From: LH-M37 sp032251315
Lineage (GTDB): Bacteria; Pseudomonadota; Gammaproteobacteria; SZUA-229
NCBI GenBank assembly: GCA_032251315.1
Contig: JAVVEE010000065.1
Location: forward strand, 1 to 14,528
Length of the DNA: 14,528 nucleotides
Direction: 5' to 3'
The position numbers and the translations under genes are program-made. Shown piece by piece: positions 1-6,910 of the stretch. The notes below the pieces were generated by a model. The model was not told the DNA's origin. It did no database searches and saw nothing but the letters and a program-made list of their open reading frames with translations. The first letter of the stretch is position 1. Each line of letters begins with the position of its first letter.

Positions 1-76
1 TGCTGCCGAGCGTACACGGATGTATTCTCAGCGCGTCTTGATTGAAGGGTATCCTTTCCATATAACTCAATAGTAA
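1..76. repeat. Dispersed palindromic repeat, copy 1 (cut by window edge)
   Basis: These 76 bases match 977-1052 with only four mismatches (positions 5, 27, 33 and 62). By comparison with copy 2 this is the centre and right arm of a larger inverted-repeat element whose left arm would lie before the window. The identity continues past the inverted-repeat arm, through a short AT-rich tail ending in AATAGTAA. It encodes nothing obvious and lies 59 bases before the start codon of the outer-membrane protein gene, so it may form part of that gene's upstream region. No transposase is present; a MITE-like or REP-like element is the best description. Confidence 0.8.
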
Positions 77-135
77 GTTATCATGTACGTAGTCAATTTT
101 TGTCGAATTGGTGTTATTCCGGTACGGAGACTTTC

Positions 136-696
136 ATGAAAAACAAACGGGTCTATATAGCACTGGTCTGCTCGTTACTGCTGTTTAACCAGCCGGCTAC
201 CGCCCAACCCTACGGCGATTACTACGCCGGCGCGCAATATGCTAAAGCTGACTATAACGAAGAGGGGATTTCAGCAAGCTTCGAACCCTCTATGGTCGTG
301 GGTCGATTCGGCAAATTTTTTAATCCCCACGTTGCTGTTGAAGCACGGCTGGGATTGGGGCTGGATGAAGATATTCAATTCAGACCTGAGCTTGGTATGG
401 ATGGCAAATTGGAGCTGAATTCACTAATAGGTGTTTATCTTTCCGGTCATTTAAATCTGACCGCGTCATCGTCACTGTATGCCATAGTCGGCAGCAGCAG
501 GGCCGAGGCCGAAGCCAGTGTACCGGCATTCCCCGCTGTCAGCTCGACAGAGACTGAAAGTGACATTTCCTATGGCGTAGGTGCCAACATCGGCATTCTC
601 AATAACATAGCGCTGAATATTGAATACATGCAGTACCTCGATGCAGATCACTTCGATCTGAGCGCTATCGCAGTCGGAGCGCTGGTTCGTTTTTAA
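136..696 (+). CDS. Small outer-membrane beta-barrel protein (OmpA/OmpX-like porin fold)
   Basis: Encodes 186 residues. The ATG at 136 is chosen because CGGAGA lies 5 bases upstream and the resulting N-terminus is a clean signal peptide: basic MKNKR, a hydrophobic stretch at residues 6-17, and an ATA|Q cleavage site near residue 23. The mature part alternates short amphipathic strands with Gly/Tyr/Asp turns (YYAGAQYAKADY near the start, EARLGLGL near residue 70) and ends in ALVRF. A terminal Phe is the usual recognition signal for outer-membrane barrel insertion. Size and pattern fit an eight-stranded barrel of the outer-membrane beta-barrel family, but I cannot assign a substrate or a named orthologue. 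The gene is monocistronic, with its own terminator downstream, and lies between two copies of a palindromic repeat. It is far too short and of the wrong architecture to be the TolC-type channel for the exporter encoded next to it. Confidence 0.85.
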   Translation: MKNKRVYIALVCSLLLFNQPATAQPYGDYYAGAQYAKADYNEEGISASFEPSMVVGRFGKFFNPHVAVEARLGLGLDEDIQFRPELGMDGKLELNSLIGVYLSGHLNLTASSSLYAIVGSSRAEAEASVPAFPAVSSTETESDISYGVGANIGILNNIALNIEYMQYLDADHFDLSAIAVGALVRF

Positions 697-710
697 TTAG
701 CTGCAATCAT

Positions 711-750
711 AAACGGCTTACCACAGGGGACGTGGCAGGCCGTTTTTTTT
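711..750 (+). terminator. Rho-independent terminator of the outer-membrane protein gene
   Basis: AAACGGC at 711-717 pairs with GCCGTTT at 738-744, and inside it CCAC (721-724) pairs with GTGG (731-734). The stem runs into a tract of eight T. It begins 14 bases after the stop codon and fits a standard intrinsic terminator. Confidence 0.85.
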
Positions 751-931
751 GTGCTGTGGATAATGTCTTATCAAAGACCGGATTTTTTATATGCATAGAA
801 TTTTCAACATTATAAAAATAAAAACTTTGCATCATGATGAAGATCTCAATGCAAAATAATTAATTATCCATATTTCACGCTGGAGTGTATGATCGTATTT
901 ATAATGCATTCAATATTTACTAACAAAACGC
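751..931. other. AT-rich intergenic stretch
   Basis: This stretch separates the terminator from the second palindromic repeat. It is markedly AT-rich. I see a short inverted repeat, TTTGCAT at 826-832 with ATGCAAA at 849-855, and an isolated TATAAT at 900-905 that could be a -10 element for the exporter operon. No acceptable -35 lies 16-18 bases upstream, so I do not call a promoter. A 22-codon frame at 791-859 has no ribosome-binding site. No gene is supported here. Confidence 0.5.
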
Positions 932-1052
932 ATGGAAAGTATACCCTTCAATCAAGACCGTCAGCAGCAGGGATACTGCTTCCGAGCGTACACGGATGTA
1001 TTTTCAGCACGTCTTGATTGAAGGGTATCCTTTCCATGTAACTCAATAGTAA
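932..1052. repeat. Dispersed palindromic repeat, copy 2 (complete, MITE-like)
   Basis: Terminal arms at 932-958 and 1011-1037 are inverted copies of each other at 26 of 27 positions. Between them are smaller palindromes, GCAG-ggata-CTGC at 967-979 and TAC-acgga-TGTA around 989-1000, so the single strand could fold into a branched structure. An AT-rich tail (1038-1052) is also shared with copy 1. The element ends two bases before the AGGGA ribosome-binding site of the adaptor gene. It therefore lies inside or just upstream of that operon's leader. The absence of an open reading frame and the presence of two near-identical copies within 1 kb point to a non-autonomous dispersed repeat. Confidence 0.85.
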
Positions 1053-1065
1053 CAGGGATTAAAGC

Positions 1066-2223
1066 GTGATAAAAAGAAACAAACACCTGCTCATATTTGC
1101 GGCTGTGGTGGTTATTATTGTGTCGTTGCTGTTATACAGCACCCGTCCCAAACCCGTACTGATTATGGTTGAAACCGCTGAAATTGGCAGCGTCGAGGAG
1201 ACCGCCGTCAATACCCGTGCAGGCACGGTGAAAGCCTGCCGGCGGTCACAGATGTCAGCGACCATGGGCGGTCAGATTGCCGCACTGTACATAAAAGAAG
1301 GCGATGAAGTAAAGCAGGGCGAAGTCTTGCTGGAGCTCTGGAATGACGATCTGCGTGCCGAAGTCGGTCTGGCTCGCTCTGAAGCCAAAGCGGCCAAAGC
1401 ACGTGCAGAAAGTGTTTGTGTGCAGGCCGATATTTCAGAAATCAATGCCAAACGAAAGATCGACCTGCGCAAAACCCAGGCCATATCGGAAGAACTGGTC
1501 GATCAGGCGGTCGCCACTGCAAAATCACTACGCGCCGACTGTGTGGCTTCACAAACTTCAGCCATCGTCAGCAAGGAGAGAATCGCCGTCGCCGAGGCGC
1601 TGCTCGAACGCACTCGTCTGACTGCGCCGTTTGATGGCATCGCCGTTGAAGTTAATGGCGAGGTCGGTGAGTATGTGACGCCATCACCGCCGGGCATTCC
1701 GACATTGCCCGCGGTCGACATTGTCGATCACAGCTGCTTTTATGTGGCTGTGCCCATCGATGAGGTCGATGCGCCAAAAATAAAACACGGCATGCCGGCG
1801 CGCATTTCACTTGATGCCTTCAAGGACCGGCGTTTTCCTTCCACGGTGCGTCGCATTGCTGATTATGTGCTCGATCTTGAAAAGCAGGCGCGAACCGTTG
1901 ATATCGAAGTGATTTTTGACAACCCCGAAGACATGGCCGACATGCTGCCGGGCTACAGCGCCGATGCCGAAGTGATTCTGAGCGTGCGCGAAAATACCTT
2001 GCGCGTGCCGACTGAAACCATCGTTGATAAACATCAGGTATATGTTTTTCATGCCGATGATGAAAGCCTTGAACTGCGTGATATTAAAACCGGTTTATCC
2101 AACTGGGACTGGACGGAAATTACCAGCGGCCTGGAGCCGGGTGAACAGGTTGTTATTACCATCGACAGGAAAGGGGTGGAGGATGGTGCCTTTGCCAAAC
2201 TCGATACCACTGAAGATAAATGA
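1066..2223 (+). CDS. Periplasmic adaptor (membrane-fusion protein) of a MacAB-type ABC exporter
   Basis: Encodes 385 residues of the HlyD/RND-MFP adaptor family, which links an inner-membrane transporter to an outer-membrane channel. The start is GTG at 1066, with AGGGA at 1054-1058 seven bases upstream. Residues 7-24 form one membrane anchor without a signal-peptidase site. A lipoyl-like barrel-sandwich half occupies about 67-95 (GGQIAALYIKEGDEVKQGE), followed by an Ala/Glu/Lys-rich coiled-coil hairpin at about 97-180 and the second half at about 182-203 (RLTAPFDGIAVEVNGEVGEY). Beta-barrel and membrane-proximal domains follow. Four Cys (58, 118, 159, 224) are present, which seems high for this family. 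The stop codon overlaps the ATPase start (ATGA), so the two are translationally coupled. Placement beside an ATPase and FtsX-type permeases supports a MacA-like rather than RND-pump role. The substrate cannot be deduced. Confidence 0.88.
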   Translation: MIKRNKHLLIFAAVVVIIVSLLLYSTRPKPVLIMVETAEIGSVEETAVNTRAGTVKACRRSQMSATMGGQIAALYIKEGDEVKQGEVLLELWNDDLRAEVGLARSEAKAAKARAESVCVQADISEINAKRKIDLRKTQAISEELVDQAVATAKSLRADCVASQTSAIVSKERIAVAEALLERTRLTAPFDGIAVEVNGEVGEYVTPSPPGIPTLPAVDIVDHSCFYVAVPIDEVDAPKIKHGMPARISLDAFKDRRFPSTVRRIADYVLDLEKQARTVDIEVIFDNPEDMADMLPGYSADAEVILSVRENTLRVPTETIVDKHQVYVFHADDESLELRDIKTGLSNWDWTEITSGLEPGEQVVITIDRKGVEDGAFAKLDTTEDK

Positions 2224-2882
2224 TTAAACTTGATCACGTATCGCGCACATTTCAGGTCGGCGATGAACTGGTACACGGCCTGGACGATGTCACGCTTGAG
2301 ATTAAAGCGGGCGAATATGTTTCCATCATGGGGCCATCCGGCTCCGGAAAATCCACCCTGTTAAATGCCATTGGCCTGCTCGATCAACTCGATAAGGGCC
2401 ATTATTTTTTAGATGGAAAAGATACCACTGAACTGTCTGAACTGGAGCTGGCAAAAACCAGGCGGGAAAAAATCGGATTTGTTTTTCAGATTTTTCATTT
2501 AATACCGCGACTAACCGCCGCTGAAAACATTGCGCTGCCATTGACCCTCGCCGGGGTTGAGCACGATGAGCGTAATGAGCGTGTCAACACTGCGCTCAAA
2601 TCACTAAGCCTTAGCGATAGAGCTCACCATCGACCCGATCAGTTATCCGGCGGACAGCGGCAAAGGGTCGCGATTGCGCGCGCCGTGGTCACCAAACCGC
2701 TGGTGCTGCTGGCTGATGAACCCACCGGCAATCTTGACCACGCCTCGGGCGTGGAAGTAATCGACATTCTTGAAGCGCTTAATCAACAGGGCATCACCCT
2801 GTTACTGGTCACGCATGACACTGAACTGGGCGAACGTGCGCAACGCATTATTCACATGATGGATGGCAAGGTGCTGCCGTAA
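2220..2882 (+). CDS. ABC transporter ATPase of the MacB/LolD type
   Basis: Encodes 220 residues, the usual size of a stand-alone LolD/MacB-like nucleotide-binding subunit. All ATPase motifs are intact: Walker A GPSGSGKST at 38-46, Q-loop Gln90 in GFVFQIFHLIP, signature LSGGQRQRVAIARA at 142-155, Walker B LVLLADEPTG at 161-170 with catalytic Glu167, and the switch His199 in VTHD. The FQ-x-F-x-L-(I/L)-P segment after the Q-loop is typical of the lipoprotein/macrolide exporter branch. ATP hydrolysis would drive mechanotransmission through the two permeases encoded next. The ATG overlaps the adaptor stop by 4 bases, and its own stop overlaps the next start by one base (TAATG), so the whole set should be translated in fixed proportion. 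In E. coli MacB this domain is fused to its permease; here it is separate. Confidence 0.95.
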   Translation: MIKLDHVSRTFQVGDELVHGLDDVTLEIKAGEYVSIMGPSGSGKSTLLNAIGLLDQLDKGHYFLDGKDTTELSELELAKTRREKIGFVFQIFHLIPRLTAAENIALPLTLAGVEHDERNERVNTALKSLSLSDRAHHRPDQLSGGQRQRVAIARAVVTKPLVLLADEPTGNLDHASGVEVIDILEALNQQGITLLLVTHDTELGERAQRIIHMMDGKVLP

Positions 2883-4087
2883 TGTACCTCAATGACGTTA
2901 TCCAGTTTGCTTTTAGGGCCATGCATGGGGCGCGCACACGCACCTACCTGACCCTGCTGGCGATGGCGATTGGCGTCGCCTCGGTGATTTTGCTGACCTC
3001 GCTGGGCGAGGGCGCGCGCCTGTATGTGACTCAGCAGTTCTCCTCGCTGGGTACCAATTTGCTGATTGTATTACCGGGGCGTTCCGAAACCACCGGCGGC
3101 ATGCCGCCGATGACCGGCGAGACGCCGCGCGATCTCACCTTGCAGGATGTCATGGCGCTGCAAAGAAGCTATCACATAAAAGAAGTCACCCCCATTGTTG
3201 TCGGTGCGGCACCGGTTTCCTACCAGCAGATGGAACGGGAAGTGATGATTACGGGGACCACAGCCAGTCTTTTTTCAATTCGGGAATTGCGCATGGCGCG
3301 CGGCCAGTTTTTGCCGGAGCAGGAGATGACCCGCGCCTCGCCGGTCTGCGTACTCGGTCACACCCTGCAAAAGGAACTGTTCGGTAACGCATCACCGCTG
3401 GGCAAATGGGTCAGGGTCGGTGGCTACCGCTGCCGGGTCATCGGTGTGCTGGAAGAGGAGGGCGTCGGCCTGGGCATGGATCTCAGTGATTCAGTGGTGA
3501 TGCCCGCCGCCTCAGCGCAGACATTATTCAACATTAATTCGGTGTTCAGAATTCTGGTGGTGGCACGTAGCCAGGAGGTGATGGAAAAAGCCCGTCAGGA
3601 CATCATCGACATCATACGCGCCCGCCACGAAGGTGAAGATGACATCACCGTGCTGTCGCAGGATGCGTTACTGAGCACTTTCGACCGGATACTAACCGCG
3701 CTCACCTATTCACTCGGCGGCATAGCTGCGGTCAGCCTGTTAGTCGCGGGCATCATGATTATGAACGTGATGCTGGTGGCCGCGACGCAACGCACCGCCG
3801 AAATCGGCCTGCTCAAGGCGCTGGGTGCGCCCCGCCGGCAGATCATGCTGCTGTTTCTCACCGAATCGGCCTGTCTGTCGATGATCGGCGCGCTGCTCGG
3901 GCTGATTTTCGGTCTCGGCGCCAATCAGGTGTTGCAGCTCTATTTCCCGGATTTCCCTTTTCAGGCGCCTGACTGGGCCCTGTGGTCCGCGGTCGGCATC
4001 GCCCTGTTCACCGGCCTGCTCTTTGGCCTGCTGCCCGCCCGGCACGCCGCCAGCCTCAACCCGGTACTGGCCCTGTCCGGGCGCTGA
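2882..4087 (+). CDS. FtsX/MacB-family ABC permease, subunit 1
   Basis: Encodes 401 residues with type VII ABC exporter topology. One transmembrane helix lies at about 20-41 (TYLTLLAMAIGVASVILLTS). A periplasmic MacB-type domain of about 225 residues follows, containing SSLGTNLLIVLPGR and the KELFGNASPLGKWVRVGGY segment. Three C-terminal helices lie at about 277-302, 322-346 and 367-386. Between the second and third helix is the cytoplasmic coupling segment TAEIGLLKALGAPRRQI, and the C-terminus ends in the family tail PARHAASLNPVLALSGR. The start is fused to the ATPase stop (TAATG). It is clearly related to the next gene in sequence and topology. The two most probably assemble as a heterodimer, as LolC and LolE do, rather than as the MacB homodimer. 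Confidence 0.92.
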   Translation: MYLNDVIQFAFRAMHGARTRTYLTLLAMAIGVASVILLTSLGEGARLYVTQQFSSLGTNLLIVLPGRSETTGGMPPMTGETPRDLTLQDVMALQRSYHIKEVTPIVVGAAPVSYQQMEREVMITGTTASLFSIRELRMARGQFLPEQEMTRASPVCVLGHTLQKELFGNASPLGKWVRVGGYRCRVIGVLEEEGVGLGMDLSDSVVMPAASAQTLFNINSVFRILVVARSQEVMEKARQDIIDIIRARHEGEDDITVLSQDALLSTFDRILTALTYSLGGIAAVSLLVAGIMIMNVMLVAATQRTAEIGLLKALGAPRRQIMLLFLTESACLSMIGALLGLIFGLGANQVLQLYFPDFPFQAPDWALWSAVGIALFTGLLFGLLPARHAASLNPVLALSGR

Positions 4088-4100
4088 GCAGGCTGTCATC

Positions 4101-5300
4101 ATGTTCCTCAAGGACCTGTTCAATTTATCTTTCAGCGCGGTGCGCGCCCGGCGCCTGCGCAGCAGCCTGACTGCGCTCGGCATTGCGATCGGGATCACTG
4201 CCGTGGTGCTGCTGACCTCAATGGGCGAGGGCCTGCATCGATTCATGCTGGCGGAATTCAGCCAGTTCGGCACCAACCTTATCGCCGTCACGCCGGGCAA
4301 AGCGACTACCCACGGTGTCTCCGGGGCGGTGATGAGCAATGTTCGGCCGCTCACGCTCGACGACGCCACCGTGCTGACCAAACTGCCGCAGGTGATTGCG
4401 GTGGTACCGGTAATTCAGGGCAACGCCACCGTCAAAGGCGGTGGCCTGCAGCGCAGCACCTATGTTTTCGGTGTCGGCGCGGATCTGCCCAAAGTCTGGC
4501 AGATTGATGTCGCTGCCGGTCAGTTCCTGCCGGATGATGATCCACGCGCAGCGCGTTCATTTATCGTGCTCGGCAGCCGGGTCAAACAGGAGCTGTTCGG
4601 CAACCGTGTTCCGCTGGGCGAAATCGTCCGGGTCGGCGGCTCGCGTTTTCGGGTCATCGGCGTCATGGAATCCAAGGGCCAGTTGCTGGGTTTTGATCTT
4701 GACGATGCGGTGTATATTCCTGCCGCCAAGTCGATGGAGCTGTTTAATCGCGACAGCCTGATGGAAATCGATATTCTCTACGAAAAAAGTCTTGATGCCG
4801 ACAAGGTCAGCAGCATCATCAAGCAGGTTCTGCTGGCGCGCCATGGCGAGGAAGATTTCACCATCGTCACTCAGGAACAGATGCTGGAGGTGCTGAGCTC
4901 GGTGCTCGATATTCTGACTTTTGCCGTGGGCGCGCTCGGCGGCATCTCCCTCATCGTCGGCGGCGTGGGCATTCTCACCATCATGACCATCGCGGTGAAA
5001 GAGCGCACCTCGGAGATCGGGCTGTTAACCGCACTGGGCGCCGAGCGCCACCAGATCCTGGTTCTGTTTCTCACCGAAGCCATGCTGCTATCGGCACTGG
5101 GCGGAGCAACAGGGCTGCTGCTGGCGCTGTCGATAGCAGAGCTGATACATTTCATCGTCCCTGCGATTCCAGTGCACACGCCCTGGCATTACGTGCTTAT
5201 GGCTGAAGCACTGGCGGTTATTGTCGGGCTGGCAGCCGGGGTCATGCCCGCCAGACAGGCTGCCGGCATGAATCCTGTCGACGCTTTACGTACCGAATAA
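4101..5300 (+). CDS. FtsX/MacB-family ABC permease, subunit 2
   Basis: Encodes 399 residues when started at ATG 4101, which follows CAGG at 4089-4092 and gives an N-terminus (MFLKDLFNLSFSAVRARRLRS) aligned with the preceding permease. The frame stays open back to 4023, but that extension reads out of frame through the upstream gene's tail and is not credible. Topology repeats that of subunit 1: a helix at about 23-43, a periplasmic domain containing SQFGTNLIAVTPGK and KQELFGNRVPLGEIVRVGGS, then three helices near 275-300, 320-345 and 363-383. The coupling segment is TSEIGLLTALGAERHQI and the tail is PARQAAGMNPVDALRTE. The two permeases are obvious paralogues, best explained by an old tandem duplication. 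The gap to subunit 1 is 13 bases. No transporter gene follows, so the operon appears to end here. Confidence 0.92.
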   Translation: MFLKDLFNLSFSAVRARRLRSSLTALGIAIGITAVVLLTSMGEGLHRFMLAEFSQFGTNLIAVTPGKATTHGVSGAVMSNVRPLTLDDATVLTKLPQVIAVVPVIQGNATVKGGGLQRSTYVFGVGADLPKVWQIDVAAGQFLPDDDPRAARSFIVLGSRVKQELFGNRVPLGEIVRVGGSRFRVIGVMESKGQLLGFDLDDAVYIPAAKSMELFNRDSLMEIDILYEKSLDADKVSSIIKQVLLARHGEEDFTIVTQEQMLEVLSSVLDILTFAVGALGGISLIVGGVGILTIMTIAVKERTSEIGLLTALGAERHQILVLFLTEAMLLSALGGATGLLLALSIAELIHFIVPAIPVHTPWHYVLMAEALAVIVGLAAGVMPARQAAGMNPVDALRTE

Positions 5301-5363
5301 GCCTTCTCTGTTCCTCACTAATCATCCGAATGGCGTTCATTGCGCACCAAAGCAAGTTTTTGC

Positions 5364-5391
5364 TTGCTATTTAGCTGATAACTCTTAAAAT
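5364..5391 (+). promoter_or_regulatory. Possible sigma-70 promoter for speDE
   Basis: TTGCTA at 5364-5369 and TAAAAT at 5386-5391 are separated by 16 bases, a fair match to a -35/-10 pair. A small palindrome (AGCAAG at 5351-5356 with CTTGCT at 5363-5368) overlaps the -35 and could be an operator, or the weak terminator of the exporter operon, though no T tract follows it. I saw no better promoter between the operons. Confidence 0.35.
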
Positions 5392-5514
5392 TTGCGCACT
5401 TTTTTTAGCATACAGAGTATTTATGCATACCTAGCCCAAGCGTCCTCACTAGTAAGGCGCTCAAGCAATAACAATTTGTTTTACCGCCGTACGGCTCTAT
5501 TTGTGAGGTTAACA
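5392..5514 (+). other. Probable 5' leader of the speDE transcript
   Basis: About 120 bases separate the proposed promoter from the speD start. The stretch contains a four-codon minimal frame (ATG CAT ACC TAG, 5423-5434). It also has a hairpin pairing AGCG/CGCT and CCT/AGG across 5439-5461, and a perfect 10-base palindrome GCCGTACGGC at 5486-5495 just before the ribosome-binding site. An upstream in-frame TTG at 5392 would add 41 residues unlike any AdoMet decarboxylase and has no ribosome-binding site, so I treat the region as non-coding. Regulation through this leader is speculative. Confidence 0.35.
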
Positions 5515-6018
5515 ATGGCTATAATTTCTGCCAAAAAACGGGCTGATATCGACACTGCTGTCGATATTACCAAAAACGATAATATTGCTCAGTGGCCCAT
5601 GCATGTTCAGCAAATCACTTCTGAACAGGCTCCGCTGGACCACTTCGTCAGACGCAACGGTCTTGTCTTTGCCGGCACCCATCTGGTGTTCGATTTCTGG
5701 GGTGCCAGTCAGCTGGATAATCTCGAACTGATGGAAGCCGCACTGCGTGAAAGTGTAGAGGTCGCTGGTGCGACGTTGCTGCACATTCATCTGCATCACT
5801 TTACGCCCAATGCCGGCATTTCCGGCGTCGCCGTTCTGGCCGAGTCGCACATCAGCGTGCATACCTGGCCCGAGCACGGTTATGCGGCTTTTGACGTCTT
5901 CATGTGCGGTGATGCCGAACCTGAAAAAACCATCCCCGTGCTGAGAAAGGCCTTTACCCCCGACCAGGTCAACATGACTGAACACCTGCGCGGCATGGTG
6001 GTTGAAGGGAATGAGTGA
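5515..6018 (+). CDS. speD: S-adenosylmethionine decarboxylase proenzyme (short, class 1B type)
   Basis: Encodes 167 residues from ATG 5515, preceded by TGAGGT at 5504-5509. The enzyme decarboxylates SAM to supply the aminopropyl donor for spermidine synthesis. It is made as a proenzyme that cleaves itself to create a pyruvoyl cofactor. The cleavage site is visible as Glu110-Ser111 in LAESHISVHTWPEHGYAAFD. Ser111 becomes the pyruvoyl group, and His116 and Cys131 (FMCGD) match the processing and catalytic His68/Cys83 of the Thermotoga enzyme with constant spacing. The family core starts at GTHLVFDFWG (about residue 54), so there is an extra N-terminal segment of roughly 45-50 residues compared with the smallest homologues. 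E. coli SpeD belongs to the longer class 1A, so this is the other bacterial form. The gene overlaps speE by 8 bases. Confidence 0.95.
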   Translation: MAIISAKKRADIDTAVDITKNDNIAQWPMHVQQITSEQAPLDHFVRRNGLVFAGTHLVFDFWGASQLDNLELMEAALRESVEVAGATLLHIHLHHFTPNAGISGVAVLAESHISVHTWPEHGYAAFDVFMCGDAEPEKTIPVLRKAFTPDQVNMTEHLRGMVVEGNE

Positions 6019-6874
6019 ACGCTGGTTAGAAACCCTTCACGACGCCTACGGCCAGACCTTCACCGTCGATAAGATTTACTTCGAATCGAAAACCGAACAC
6101 CAGCATTTGATGATTTTTGATAATGCCATGTTCGGCCGGGTCATGGTGCTCGACGGTGTCGTCCAGACTACCGAGAAGGATGAATTCATCTACCACGAAA
6201 TGCTCACCCATGTACCGTTACTGGCACACGGTGCTGCCAAACGGGTGTTAATCATCGGCGGCGGTGACGGCGGCATGTTGCGTGAAGTCTGCCGGCACAG
6301 CACGGTCGAACATGTCACCCAGGTCGAAATCGATCAGGCCGTGATCGACATGTGCAGGGCATATTTGCCCAACCACAGCAACGGCGCTTTTGACGATCCC
6401 CGCGTTAACATCGTCATCGAGGACGGCATCCGATTCGTCACCAAAACCAACGAGAAATTTGACGTCATCATCTCCGATTGCACTGACCCCATCGGCCCCG
6501 GCGAAGTGCTGTTTACCTCGACCTTCTATGATGGCTGCCAACGCTGCCTGAATGCAGGCGGCATTCTGGTCGCACAGAACGGCGTGGTCTTTATGCAACC
6601 CGATGAAGTCAGCACCGCCACACGACGGCTGGGCAGCGTTTTTGACGATACCACCTTCTACAGTGCCGCCATACCCACCTATATCGGCGGCATCATGACC
6701 TTTGCCTGGGGCAGCGATAACCCGGCTTACCGCCATCTGGAACTGGAAACATTGCGCCGGCGCTACCAGCAGGCTAACCTGCGGACTCGATACTACAACC
6801 CGGAAATCCATCAGGCCGCTTTTGCCCTGCCACAGTATGTGCTGAACATTATCCAGCAGGCGGAAACACAGTAA
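6011..6874 (+). CDS. speE: Spermidine synthase (polyamine aminopropyltransferase)
   Basis: Encodes 287 residues, almost the same length as E. coli SpeE (288). It transfers the aminopropyl group from decarboxylated SAM to putrescine, giving spermidine and methylthioadenosine, in the cytoplasm. Visible motifs are YHEML at 61-65, the nucleotide-binding GGGDGG at 83-88, acidic Glu106/Asp108 in VEIDQ, EDG at 137-139, and the active-site loop SDCTDPIGPGE at 155-165 with Asp156 and Asp159. The C-terminal half (GCQRCLNAGGI, AIPTYIGGIMTFAW, RYYNPEIHQAAFALPQY) is very close to the E. coli enzyme. The ATG at 6011 gives the typical MSERW start, but the GAAGGGA upstream sits almost against it. An in-frame TTG at 6002 is a possible alternative that would add three residues. 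Overlap with speD indicates coupled translation and places the whole SAM-to-spermidine step in one operon. Confidence 0.97.
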   Translation: MSERWLETLHDAYGQTFTVDKIYFESKTEHQHLMIFDNAMFGRVMVLDGVVQTTEKDEFIYHEMLTHVPLLAHGAAKRVLIIGGGDGGMLREVCRHSTVEHVTQVEIDQAVIDMCRAYLPNHSNGAFDDPRVNIVIEDGIRFVTKTNEKFDVIISDCTDPIGPGEVLFTSTFYDGCQRCLNAGGILVAQNGVVFMQPDEVSTATRRLGSVFDDTTFYSAAIPTYIGGIMTFAWGSDNPAYRHLELETLRRRYQQANLRTRYYNPEIHQAAFALPQYVLNIIQQAETQ

Positions 6875-6910
6875 AGCCGCTCTGACATTGTCTCCTAAGG
6901 ATCATGAAAA

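Noticed and set aside
136..696. Outer-membrane channel for the adjacent exporter
   Set aside because: The protein is about 163 residues after processing, a small barrel. A TolC-type channel would need roughly 400 or more residues with long helical hairpins, and a terminator plus repeat separate the gene from the exporter operon.
791..859. 22-codon frame in the AT-rich intergenic region
   Set aside because: No ribosome-binding site, a strongly AT-driven residue composition, and no supporting feature.
4023..4100. 26-residue extension of the second permease into the first
   Set aside because: It reads the first permease's coding sequence in another frame, has no ribosome-binding site of its own, and destroys the alignment of the two permease N-termini.
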